Program-made: the position numbers and the translations under genes | In this document: positions 1 through 5,877 of the stretch, in pieces | How positions within the stretch are numbered: position 1 is the stretch's first letter | Layout of the letters: each line of letters begins with the position of its first letter | The notes under the pieces: model-generated | The model's database searches: none | Told to the model about the DNA's origin: nothing | Seen by the model: only the letters and a program-made list of their open reading frames with translations | Assembly: GCA_964525525.1 (NCBI GenBank) | Contig: CAZGHD010000094.1 | Location: forward strand, 1 to 8,352 | DNA length: 8,352 nt | Origin: RGIG2161 sp964525525 | Lineage (GTDB): Bacteria > Bacillota > Clostridia > Oscillospirales > CAG-272 | Direction: 5' to 3'

Positions 1-70
1 AGGCAAGGCAACGTGTATTTTATCGGCGAGTATATTTCTCTACGCCTTGCCCGTTGCGCGGTCTGGCTAA
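1..70. other. Window edge, no assignable gene
   Basis: No coding region can be assigned. Two plus-strand frames are open from base 1 and stop at 68-70 and 72-74, so this could be the 3' end of an upstream gene, but neither short translation is recognisable. An 8-bp inverted repeat, GGCAAGGC at 2-9 and GCCTTGCC at 44-51, is perfect and could form a stem with a 34-base loop. The terminator that follows would serve an upstream plus-strand gene as well as the lipoprotein gene. Confidence 0.3.
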
Positions 71-72
71 AT

Positions 73-120
73 AAAAAACGGAGACCGCAGTTTTCACTGT
101 GAGCTCCGTTCGTTTTATTT
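73..120 (-). terminator. Intrinsic terminator of the lipoprotein gene, probably bidirectional
   Basis: AACGGAG (77-83) pairs perfectly with CTCCGTT (104-110), and an inner CAG/CTG (88-90/97-99) extends the hairpin. Read on the minus strand, the stem is followed by a T-run (complement of the A-run at 73-78) about 50 bases after the lipoprotein stop codon. On the plus strand the stem is followed by CGTTTTATTT, so it could also end a transcript coming from the left. Confidence 0.8.
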
Positions 121-125
121 ACGTA

Positions 126-653
126 TTATTTATAAGTGCCGCTATACCCTGCAATTTCACTCGGTGCGGAGACGGTTATCGAGGAGCCCGAGCGGGATAT
201 GGTCAATCCGAACACGGTGGTGGTAAAGCTGTCTACCTCAACTAAAAGCGAAGCTCCGTCGGTAATTCCGGGAAGTCCTGAGCCGGACATCTTAATCGAG
301 AGATTATTTCCCGAATCGTCCTTTGCGGTGATCTCAAGAGTGTTGCTGCCGCTCTTATATTTGCCTGTCCACGCGCCCGTGAGAGTGCCGGGAGCCGCCG
401 TTCCGTCAGGGGGCAGGGTAGTCTCTGCCGCGGACGACTGCTGGGGACGCTCGATTACCGAGGGAGCGGTGGTCTCGGGCGGGAGAGTGCCTATCATAAT
501 TCCGTTTTCGTCTGTCTGGAGCTGGGCGGCGGTGGTAACGTCAACCGGGGCGACGGTGGTATACCCGTCCCCGTCAGAGCCCGCACAGCCGTAGAGCACC
601 ACGCTCATTATACACAAAGCCACAAGTGAAGCTAAGATTACTACCTTTTTCAT
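126..653 (-). CDS. Small secreted lipoprotein with a beta-rich C-terminal domain
   Basis: The 175-residue protein starts with a lipoprotein signal peptide: MKK, a hydrophobic stretch over residues 4-20, and a lipobox L20-Y-G-C23, so Cys23 should be lipidated and the protein anchored outside the membrane. Residues 24-90 are a low-complexity linker rich in Thr, Pro, Ala and acidic residues. Residues 91-175 open with LTGAWTGKYK and alternate Thr/Ser/Val/Ile with Gly, which suggests a small beta-sandwich or lipocalin-like fold. The GxWxGxY-type opening occurs in several extracellular domains of unknown ligand. No catalytic motif is visible. The start is supported by AAAGGAC at about 663-669, roughly 10 bases upstream. 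The gene has its own promoter and terminator and looks monocistronic. Its function is unknown; ligand binding or a cell-surface role is only inference. Confidence 0.88.
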   Translation of the reverse strand: MKKVVILASLVALCIMSVVLYGCAGSDGDGYTTVAPVDVTTAAQLQTDENGIMIGTLPPETTAPSVIERPQQSSAAETTLPPDGTAAPGTLTGAWTGKYKSGSNTLEITAKDDSGNNLSIKMSGSGLPGITDGASLLVEVDSFTTTVFGLTISRSGSSITVSAPSEIAGYSGTYK

Positions 654-697
654 TTTATATAAGTCCTTTCGAGAGAATGAAGCTGTTTTACATAGCG

Positions 698-726
698 ATT
701 ATATCACACACGCGCCCCAAAAACAA
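698..726 (-). promoter_or_regulatory. Sigma-A type promoter of the lipoprotein gene
   Basis: On the minus strand a perfect -10 box TATAAT (complement of 698-703) lies 17 bp from TTGTTT (complement of 721-726), a weaker -35 box matching TTG. The start codon lies about 45 bases downstream, leaving room for a short leader with the ribosome binding site. Confidence 0.65.
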
Positions 727-775
727 GTACATTTTGTTAAAATAGAAAAATTTGCGTTTCGCCCCCCGTTTTTCC

Positions 776-804
776 TTTACTTTTTGACAAAAAAGGTGTA
801 TAAT
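776..804 (+). promoter_or_regulatory. Sigma-A type promoter of purM
   Basis: TATAAT at 799-804 is a perfect -10 box with TTTACT at 776-781 as a 4/6 -35 box, spacer 17 bp. A consensus TTGACA at 784-789 lies too close to that -10 (9 bp) but could pair with TAAGAT at 806-811 over 16 bp, so two overlapping start sites are possible. The leader to the ATG at 844 would be only about 25-35 bases, with GGGGGA at 830-835 as ribosome binding site. That is too short for a riboswitch or other structured leader. Confidence 0.65.
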
Positions 805-843
805 TTAAGATAGATAAATATTTCATAATGGGGGAATACCAAA

Positions 844-2013
844 ATGAGTGAAAATAAATCGGCATATGCCTCCCGCGGAGTTTCCGCAACCAAAGACGAA
901 GTACACGCTGCGATAAAATCGCAGGACAAGGGCGTTTTTCCGGGCGCTTTCTGCAAGCTGGTCGCTGACCCGGCAGGCGATGAAAATTACTGCGCCGCAT
1001 TCCACGCGGACGGTGCAGGCACCAAGAGCGCACTTGCTTACATAAAATATAAGGAGACCGGCTCGACCGACGCGTTTTACGGCATCGCGCAGGACTCTGC
1101 AGTCATGAATATGGACGACCTGCTCTGCATTGGTGCGACAGGCGGCTTCGTTATGTCCAACACCATCGGACGCAACGCGCACAGAGTCGGCGGTGACGCT
1201 ATTGCCGCAGTTATCAACGGTTACGACGGTTTTGCAGAGAAAATGGCGCAGTTTGGCGTTGACATCACTATGGCAGGCGGAGAGACCGCTGACGTCGGCG
1301 ACCTCGTCGGCACCATCATCTGCGACTCCACCTTCTTCGTCCGCCTTGCCCGCCGCGACGTTATCGACTGCGACAACATCAAGCCCGGCGACGTTATCGT
1401 AGGTCTTGCATCCTTCGGTCAGGCAAGCTATGAGGACAAGTACAACGCGGGTATGGGCTCCAACGGTCTTACCGCGGGCAGACACCTGCTCCTTTCCCAC
1501 AAGTACGCAGAGCTTTATCCCGAGACCTACTCTGCGACCATGGGTATCGACAACGCTTACGTCGGAAAATACGACGCGTTTGACAAACTCCCGGGTACCG
1601 ACGTTTCGGTAATCGACGCTGTTCTCTCTCCCACCCGTACCTACGCGCCGATAATCGCGGATATTCTCCGTGCGGGCACCGACGTTCACGGCATTATCCA
1701 CTGCACCGGCGGCGGACAGGCTAAATGTAAGAACTTCGGTAAAAACCTCCACTACGTCAAGGACAACCTTTTCGAGCGTCCTCCGCTTTTCGAGGCGTTT
1801 GCAGAGTCGGGCGCTATAGACGCGCGCGAGATGTATCAGGTGTTCAACATGGGACACAGAATGGAGCTTTATCTTGACGAAAAGAACGCTGACGCGGTTA
1901 TCGCGGCGGCGAAAAAATACAACGTTGACGCAAAAATCGTCGGCCGTGTTGAAGCGGGTGACGGTAAAAACAGCGTGACTCTTACCGACCGCGGCGCAAC
2001 GTTTGAGTATTAA
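844..2013 (+). CDS. purM: Phosphoribosylformylglycinamidine cyclo-ligase (AIR synthase), long Bacteroidetes-like form
   Basis: PurM converts formylglycinamidine ribonucleotide to aminoimidazole ribonucleotide using ATP, the fifth step of de novo purine synthesis, in the cytoplasm. The family's ATP/substrate loop is present as H54-A-D-G-A-G-T-K61, followed by MNMDD (88-92), GGETAD (145-150), GSNGLT (205-210), the HCTGGG turn (286-291) and FNMGHRME (335-342), covering the N-terminal and C-terminal AIRS domains in order. At 389 residues it is longer than the usual ~345-residue Firmicute PurM, and its opening (YASRGVSATKDEVHAAIKS) and ending (ATFEY) match the Bacteroides-type enzyme as I remember it, which carries the same HADGAGTKS and MYxVFNMGHRMEL blocks. 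The start is set by GGGGGA at 830-835. No other purine gene lies in the window, so the gene stands apart from any pur operon. It could be the organism's only PurM or a second AIR synthase-related copy; the family is sure, the exact reaction slightly less so. Confidence 0.88.
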   Translation: MSENKSAYASRGVSATKDEVHAAIKSQDKGVFPGAFCKLVADPAGDENYCAAFHADGAGTKSALAYIKYKETGSTDAFYGIAQDSAVMNMDDLLCIGATGGFVMSNTIGRNAHRVGGDAIAAVINGYDGFAEKMAQFGVDITMAGGETADVGDLVGTIICDSTFFVRLARRDVIDCDNIKPGDVIVGLASFGQASYEDKYNAGMGSNGLTAGRHLLLSHKYAELYPETYSATMGIDNAYVGKYDAFDKLPGTDVSVIDAVLSPTRTYAPIIADILRAGTDVHGIIHCTGGGQAKCKNFGKNLHYVKDNLFERPPLFEAFAESGAIDAREMYQVFNMGHRMELYLDEKNADAVIAAAKKYNVDAKIVGRVEAGDGKNSVTLTDRGATFEY

Positions 2014-2015
2014 TA

Positions 2016-2134
2016 TTAAAGCATTTTGCGAGATTCCAAGCGCAATCGCGCTTGATCCTCCTTCGTCGGATTTCGGTTTCGCCCCGCGTATTACGCGGCG
2101 GCTACACTCAGAATGACACGCAAAATTGCTTTAA
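2016..2134. repeat. 119-bp intergenic element with terminal inverted repeats
   Basis: The purM-mnmG gap holds a block bounded by TTAAAGCATTTTGCG (2016-2030) and CGCAAAATTGCTTTAA (2119-2134). These are complementary apart from one extra base, and the symmetry continues inward with ATTC (2033-2036) against GAAT (2111-2114). Inside are two hairpins: CAAGCGC/GCGCTTG (2037-2043/2048-2054) and CCGCGTA/TACGCGG (2084-2090/2092-2098). It contains no gene. The form is that of a miniature inverted-repeat or REP-like dispersed element. It carries no T-run after either hairpin, so it is not an obvious terminator of purM. Confidence 0.6.
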
Positions 2135-2168
2135 TGACAGAGATTTATTTAAAAACATTTTCAAGGAT

Positions 2169-2174
2169 AGGAGG
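2169..2174 (+). promoter_or_regulatory. mnmG: Ribosome binding site fixing the mnmG start
   Basis: A perfect AGGAGG ends six bases before the ATG at 2181. The reading frame is open upstream to an ATG at 2052, but that 43-residue extension has no ribosome binding site, encodes nothing MnmG-like and lies partly in the inverted-repeat element, so 2181 is the start. Confidence 0.9.
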
Positions 2175-2180
2175 CAGAGC

Positions 2181-4499
2181 ATGATCTATTCAGCCGACGT
2201 TGCCGTAATCGGCGCGGGACACGCGGGTATCGAAGCCGCGCTTGCCGCCGCACGTCTCGGTGCGGACACCGTTATATTCACCATAAACCCGGACGCGGTG
2301 GGAAATATGCCGTGCAATCCGTCCATCGGCGGCTCGGGCAAGGGACATCTCGTGTACGAGCTTGACGCTCTCGGCGGCGAGATGGGTTATGCCGCCGACC
2401 TCGTTACACTTCAGAGCCGTACCTTAAACCTCGGAAAAGGCGCGGCCGTGCACTCAAAGCGCGTGCAGGCAGACCGCAACCGCTACCGCATCGTGATGAA
2501 GCAGATTATCGAAAAACAGGAAAATCTGCGTCTGGTCGGTGCGGAGGTGACCGATTTTGAGACCGAGCGTGACCAAAACGGCAAATCTCACGTGGTTTCG
2601 GTCAAGACAGTTTACGGTGACGTGTGGCGCGTGCGCGCGGTCATCATCGCCGCGGGAACCTATCTTGACAGTAAGGTTTTCGTCGGAGAGGCAAGCTATT
2701 CGTCCGGCCCTGACGGAATGCTCCCCGCGCGCGGACTTACCGATTCACTCCTGCGCGAGGGATTTTCCGTGCGCCGCTTTAAGACCGGCACCCCGCCGAG
2801 AATCTTAAAGAGCTCGATAGACCTCTCCCGCCTTGAAGTTCAGCCGGGCGAGCGCGAGATAATCCCGTTCTCCGCAAGAACGCCGAGAGACGCGTTTGCA
2901 CGTCTCGAGCAGATCCCCTGCCACATAGTTTACACCAACTCAAAAACGCACGATATAATAAGAAACAGCCTCGACCGCTCGCCGCTGTATTCCGGCAAGA
3001 TCCACGGCACGGGGCCGAGATACTGCCCGTCCATTGAGGACAAGGTGGTAAGATTTTCTTCAAAGGAGCGGCATCAGCTGTTCCTTGAGCCGCTCGGATT
3101 TGACACCGAGGAGATGTACCTCGGCGGATTTTCAAGCTCGCTTCCGAGCGACGTTCAGTACGAAATGCTCCACTCTTTACCGGGATTCGAGGAGGCGCAG
3201 ATAATCCGCTACGCCTACGCGATCGAGTACGACTGTATCGACCCGCTCGAGCTACTCTCAACCCTTGAGACCAAGCGCGTGTCAGGCCTTTTCGGCGCAG
3301 GTCAGTTCAACGGTACGTCAGGTTATGAGGAGGCCGCCGTTCAGGGTCTTATCGCGGGAATCAACGCCGTGAGATACCTTGAGGGCAAGGAGGGTGTCAC
3401 CCTCACACGTTCGTCCTCCTACATCGGCACCTTGATAGACGATCTGGTCACCAAAGGTACCGAGGAGCCGTACAGAATAATGACCTCCCGATCGGAGTAC
3501 CGACTGCTTCTCCGTCAGGACAATGCGGACGTTCGCCTGTGCGACGTCGGTCACGAGGTGGGACTCTTGTCCGACGAGAGATACGAGGCGTATCTCGAAA
3601 AGCAGGCGCGAATTGAGGAAGAGAAAAAGCGCGCGGAAAAGACTGTTATCGCGCCGTCGGCGGCACTGTCCGAGCTTCTTACCGAGCGCGGAACCACTCC
3701 GACCGAGACGGGAGTCTCGCTCGCCGACCTCATCCGCCGTCCCCAGCTTGATTACGCGGCGCTCGAGCCGTTTGACAAGACCCGTCCCGACCTTTCCCCC
3801 GCCGAGATCAAAACGGCGGAGACCGACATAAAATACGAGGGCTATATCCGCCGCCAGAAGTCGGAGGTAGCCGCCGCCGCGCGTCTTGAGGGCAAACTGC
3901 TCCCCGACGGCATCGATTACTCGGAGATTTCCGGACTTCGCATCGAAGCGGCGCAAAAGTTAAACAAATTCCGCCCGAAAAATATCGGGCAGGCTTCAAG
4001 AATCTCGGGAGTCAATCCCGCAGACGTGTCAGTGCTTCTTATCTGGCTGTCACAGCATCCGACCTCCCCGACAGGCAGGCAGGAAAAATCCTGCGGCTGT
4101 GTTCTTTTCACCACTGACCGAGGCGAGTGCGAGGTTCTGCTTATCAGAAACCGCCGCGCGGGGCATATCTCTTTCCCCAAAGGGCACGTTGAGGCGGGTG
4201 AGACCGAGCGTCAGACCGCCGAGCGCGAGCTGCTTGAGGAAACGGGTGTGTCTCTGAAGATGACCGAGCCGTTCCGCACCACCACAAGATACACTATCGG
4301 TGCGGGCGTGATGAAAGAGGTCGTGTATTTTGCGGGCATGTCCGAGCGCGTACCGCTCACGGCGCAGGAGGCAGAGGTGTCCGAGATATTCTGGGTTCCC
4401 GTCTCCGAGGCGATGGAGCGTATCACCCACGACAACGACAGAAACGTCCTTTCCCGCGCGTACGCGTTTATAAAGGATAAGTATTTGAACGGTAAATAA
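2181..4499 (+). CDS. mnmG: MnmG tRNA-modification enzyme fused to a C-terminal NUDIX hydrolase
   Basis: The first ~625 of 772 residues are a complete MnmG (GidA), the FAD enzyme that with MnmE and 5,10-methylene-THF adds the carboxymethylaminomethyl group at C5 of wobble U34 in certain tRNAs. Visible are the dinucleotide-binding motif G11-A-G-H-A-G16, NMPCNPSIGG with Cys45, GPRYCPSIEDK with Cys282, FGAGQFNGTSGYEEAA, and the signature EEPYRIMTSRSEYRLLLRQD; the family end (ISGVNPADVSVLL) falls near residue 620. There the usual protein stops; here an 11-residue linker (HPTSPTGRQEK) leads into a NUDIX domain, residues ~637-772. Its Nudix box is perfect: G668 x5 E674 x7 R682-E-L-x-E-E-x-G-V690. 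The SCGCVLF opening and FPKGHVEAGE resemble asymmetric diadenosine tetraphosphate hydrolases, so dinucleotide or nucleotide hydrolysis is likely, substrate unproven. No in-frame ATG lies at the junction, so a separate NUDIX protein is unlikely. No clear terminator separates it from purM, 167 bases upstream; a shared transcript is possible. Confidence 0.95.
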   Translation: MIYSADVAVIGAGHAGIEAALAAARLGADTVIFTINPDAVGNMPCNPSIGGSGKGHLVYELDALGGEMGYAADLVTLQSRTLNLGKGAAVHSKRVQADRNRYRIVMKQIIEKQENLRLVGAEVTDFETERDQNGKSHVVSVKTVYGDVWRVRAVIIAAGTYLDSKVFVGEASYSSGPDGMLPARGLTDSLLREGFSVRRFKTGTPPRILKSSIDLSRLEVQPGEREIIPFSARTPRDAFARLEQIPCHIVYTNSKTHDIIRNSLDRSPLYSGKIHGTGPRYCPSIEDKVVRFSSKERHQLFLEPLGFDTEEMYLGGFSSSLPSDVQYEMLHSLPGFEEAQIIRYAYAIEYDCIDPLELLSTLETKRVSGLFGAGQFNGTSGYEEAAVQGLIAGINAVRYLEGKEGVTLTRSSSYIGTLIDDLVTKGTEEPYRIMTSRSEYRLLLRQDNADVRLCDVGHEVGLLSDERYEAYLEKQARIEEEKKRAEKTVIAPSAALSELLTERGTTPTETGVSLADLIRRPQLDYAALEPFDKTRPDLSPAEIKTAETDIKYEGYIRRQKSEVAAAARLEGKLLPDGIDYSEISGLRIEAAQKLNKFRPKNIGQASRISGVNPADVSVLLIWLSQHPTSPTGRQEKSCGCVLFTTDRGECEVLLIRNRRAGHISFPKGHVEAGETERQTAERELLEETGVSLKMTEPFRTTTRYTIGAGVMKEVVYFAGMSERVPLTAQEAEVSEIFWVPVSEAMERITHDNDRNVLSRAYAFIKDKYLNGK

Positions 4500-4517
4500 C
4501 GTAAAAATCTCTACCCG

Positions 4518-4553
4518 GAGAGACACTTCGTAAAGAAGTTGTCTCTCTTTTTT
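4518..4553 (+). terminator. Intrinsic terminator of mnmG
   Basis: GAGAGACA (4518-4525) plus CTTC pairs with GAAG plus TGTCTCTC (4540-4547), with one bulged T and a five-base GTAAA loop, followed directly by six Ts (4548-4553). It begins 19 bases after the mnmG stop codon. Confidence 0.9.
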
Positions 4554-4625
4554 ATATAAAAAATACACTTTGCGCGAAAGTGTCATAGTGGGTTACATAC
4601 TTTAAAAAATCCGTGAAATCCACCT

Positions 4626-4786
4626 GCCGAAAATAATGAATCCTTTTTCGGCTTGTAAAGTGATATTGCAAGCTACCGTTTGCAGTGATATTTTGCCTTG
4701 CGGCAAAGTGATATTATATTCGCCCTGAAAACTCGGCGAAGCCGTATATCACTGCGAAACAATACTACTCGCCAAAGGCGAATATA
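4626..4786. repeat. Array of short hairpins spaced by GTGATATT repeats
   Basis: GTGATATT occurs three times in direct orientation (4660-4667, 4685-4692, 4708-4715) and once inverted as ATATCACT (4746-4753). A different small palindrome fills each interval: GCAA/TTGC (4668-4671/4680-4683), TTTGCC/GGCAAA (4692-4697/4702-4707) and TTCGCC/GGCGAA (4719-4724/4735-4740). A further one follows at TCGCC/GGCGA (4769-4773/4777-4781). GCCGAAAA/TTTTCGGC (4626-4633/4645-4652) precedes the array. A long-range perfect 10-bp pairing, TATATTCGCC (4715-4724) with GGCGAATATA (4777-4786), competes with the local hairpins. From memory, similar GTGATAT-spaced hairpin arrays are common between genes of gut Clostridia. 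Likely a non-coding dispersed element. Confidence 0.6.
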
Positions 4787-4789
4787 ACT

Positions 4790-4817
4790 GCGGCACCCTC
4801 CGTAAGGAGGGTGCCGC
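4790..4817. other. Perfect 12-bp GC-rich hairpin with a GTAA loop
   Basis: GCGGCACCCTCC (4790-4801) and GGAGGGTGCCGC (4806-4817) are perfectly complementary around GTAA, a GNRA-type tetraloop on the plus strand. The nearest plus-strand T-run starts 13 bases later (4830), too far for a standard intrinsic terminator, and none follows on the minus strand. It could close the preceding array, pause RNA polymerase or protect the 3' end of the serine hydrolase transcript. Confidence 0.6.
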
Positions 4818-4888
4818 CACGGGTGGAGATTTTTTTGTAAGGTTATTCGGCTATTTTGCAGCTTCCCCTTTTACACGTTTACGCGATT

Positions 4889-5740
4889 TTATATCTCAAC
4901 CGCCAAACGCGCGATGTCCTTGCGCTCGCCGCTGAAGCACGCGTGCCAAGCTACCGCGCGGTTCTTCTCGGGAATGAGCATAAGCTGCTGACCGCGCATT
5001 CCGCCCTTGCCGTACGCGCGTCCGTCACACATGGAGTGAAGCTCGTAGCCGCGGTCAAGAACGGTCTTTACCCAATCATCCGAGATTATTCTCTTACCGC
5101 CGTACTCACCGCCCTGCAGGTAAAGCTGCGCCAATTTTGCCATGTCGCACGATTTTATGTAAAGTCCGGTCGCGCCCATCGGATGTCCCATCGGGCAAAC
5201 GCTCCACGCTACCTCTTGGAACTCAAGCGGGAAGAACAGCTTTTCCCACATAAACTCGGTCAGATTTCTGCCGGTCTTTTCCTCGACTATTCGCGCGAGC
5301 AGATAGTACGCGCCGTCGGTGTACTTGCCCTTTTCGCCCGGGGTAAATTCAAGCGGGTAGGCGAGCATATATTTAAGAAAATCGTACCCGAACTCGTAGG
5401 TCGAGTGGGTGTCTATATCAAGAAATCCGCCGGGAAGCCCCAGCTCGTGCTTGAGCGCCATATGAACGGTGGTGATATTCCATCTCTCGTCCATCTCCTC
5501 GGGGAGATAATTTTTCAGAATATCGGTCACTTTTTCGTCGGTGGACAGCATTCCCGCATCCACCAGCATACCGATAGCGGTGACCACGAAGGCCTTTGCA
5601 ACCGAATAGGAATTCTGGCAAGGATTGCTCTTGCCGAAGTGAATGGTTTCCGCCACGCCGTCGGTAATCTCGGTGTAGTGGTAAACGTTGTAGTTATTCT
5701 CTGTGACAAGCTGGGAAATTGCGTCTGTCAGTTTGCTCAT
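4889..5740 (-). CDS. Serine hydrolase of the beta-lactamase / CubicO family
   Basis: This 283-residue protein has the fold-defining pieces of penicillin-binding-protein-like serine hydrolases: the nucleophile motif S46-V-A-K49, the adjacent helix AIGMLVDAGMLSTDEKVTD typical of family S12/class C relatives, the HELGLPGG stretch (98-105), and a late GKGGMRGQQLMLIP segment (244-257) at the KTG/HTG position. The second catalytic motif, normally Tyr-x-Asn, reads Y140-T-D142. No signal peptide or membrane segment is present, so it should act in the cytoplasm, arguing against a resistance beta-lactamase or wall enzyme. Esterase, amidase or peptidase activity on a small molecule is the usual guess for this family; the substrate cannot be read from sequence. 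AAAAGGAC at 5752-5759, 11 bases upstream, supports the start. It is divergent from the GNAT gene and shares with it a compact control region. Confidence 0.88.
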   Translation of the reverse strand: MSKLTDAISQLVTENNYNVYHYTEITDGVAETIHFGKSNPCQNSYSVAKAFVVTAIGMLVDAGMLSTDEKVTDILKNYLPEEMDERWNITTVHMALKHELGLPGGFLDIDTHSTYEFGYDFLKYMLAYPLEFTPGEKGKYTDGAYYLLARIVEEKTGRNLTEFMWEKLFFPLEFQEVAWSVCPMGHPMGATGLYIKSCDMAKLAQLYLQGGEYGGKRIISDDWVKTVLDRGYELHSMCDGRAYGKGGMRGQQLMLIPEKNRAVAWHACFSGERKDIARLAVEI

Positions 5741-5780
5741 TTTTGTTGTCCGTCCTTTTAGTTAAACGATATTTTACACT

Positions 5781-5809
5781 ATTTTAGCACAAAAATCGGG
5801 TTATATCAA
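5781..5809 (-). promoter_or_regulatory. Promoter of the serine hydrolase gene
   Basis: On the minus strand TTGATA (complement of 5804-5809) and TAAAAT (complement of 5781-5786) are separated by 17 bp. The bases TGC directly before the -10 box give an extended -10 (TGn). The leader to the start codon is about 35 bases. Confidence 0.8.
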
Positions 5810-5811
5810 TA

Positions 5812-5825
5812 GTTTGCTTGCAAAC
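5812..5825. promoter_or_regulatory. Perfect 14-bp palindrome between divergent promoters, candidate operator
   Basis: GTTTGCTTGCAAAC (GTTTGC, two bases, GCAAAC) lies three bases from the -35 box of the serine hydrolase promoter and overlaps the -35 box of the GNAT promoter. A protein bound here could affect both genes. No regulator gene is in the window, so this is a positional inference. Confidence 0.45.
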
Positions 5826-5846
5826 GCGGGGGAATTTTGGTATACT
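5818..5846 (+). promoter_or_regulatory. Promoter of the GNAT gene
   Basis: TTGCAA (5818-5823) and TATACT (5841-5846) are spaced by 17 bp, with TG at 5838-5839 giving an extended -10. A second TATACT lies at 5850-5855. The transcript would have a leader of about 25 bases with GGAG at 5868-5871. Confidence 0.75.
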
Positions 5847-5858
5847 TGATATACTAAA
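5836..5858. promoter_or_regulatory. Imperfect 23-bp palindrome over the GNAT -10 region, candidate operator
   Basis: The left half TTTGGTATAC and right half TATACTAAA mirror each other as TTTnGTATA, with a short centre near 5847. The dyad covers the -10 box and probable start site of the GNAT promoter, where a repressor site is often found. TATACT is also directly repeated (5841-5846, 5850-5855), which could instead be simply two alternative -10 boxes. Confidence 0.4.
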
Positions 5859-5877
5859 TCATATTTTGGAGTTTTTT

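Larger units (their letters stand above)
4554..4888. other. Gene-free interval rich in hairpins
   Basis: No convincing coding region lies between the mnmG terminator and the end of the serine hydrolase gene. It holds a short hairpin ACACTTT/AAAGTGT (4565-4571/4577-4583), the hairpin array described separately (4626-4786), a 12-bp hairpin (4790-4817) and a run of seven Ts at 4830-4836. No canonical terminator for the minus-strand serine hydrolase is seen, because no T-run follows a hairpin on that strand. Confidence 0.6.

Noticed and set aside
823..1857. A 344-codon minus-strand open frame opposite purM
   Set aside because: The product is unrecognisable, rich in Val, Ala and Arg as expected for antisense reading of a GC-rich gene, and purM itself is unmistakable.
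2052..2180. N-terminal extension of MnmG from an ATG at 2052
   Set aside because: The extension has no ribosome binding site, lies in the inverted-repeat element and does not resemble MnmG; AGGAGG before 2181 marks the true start.
4660..4715. Evenly spaced GTGATATT copies as a possible CRISPR array
   Set aside because: The repeats are only eight to nine bases with 15-17 base intervals that are themselves palindromes, and there are no cas genes. This is not a CRISPR architecture.
4889..5740. Beta-lactamase antibiotic resistance gene
   Set aside because: There is no signal peptide and the Tyr-x-Asn and KTG motifs are altered; family S12-like hydrolases with other roles are far more common.
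4856..5761. A 301-codon plus-strand open frame opposite the serine hydrolase
   Set aside because: It is antisense to a gene with clear family motifs, its translation resembles no family I know, and its start has no ribosome binding site. It is a shadow of high-GC third codon positions.
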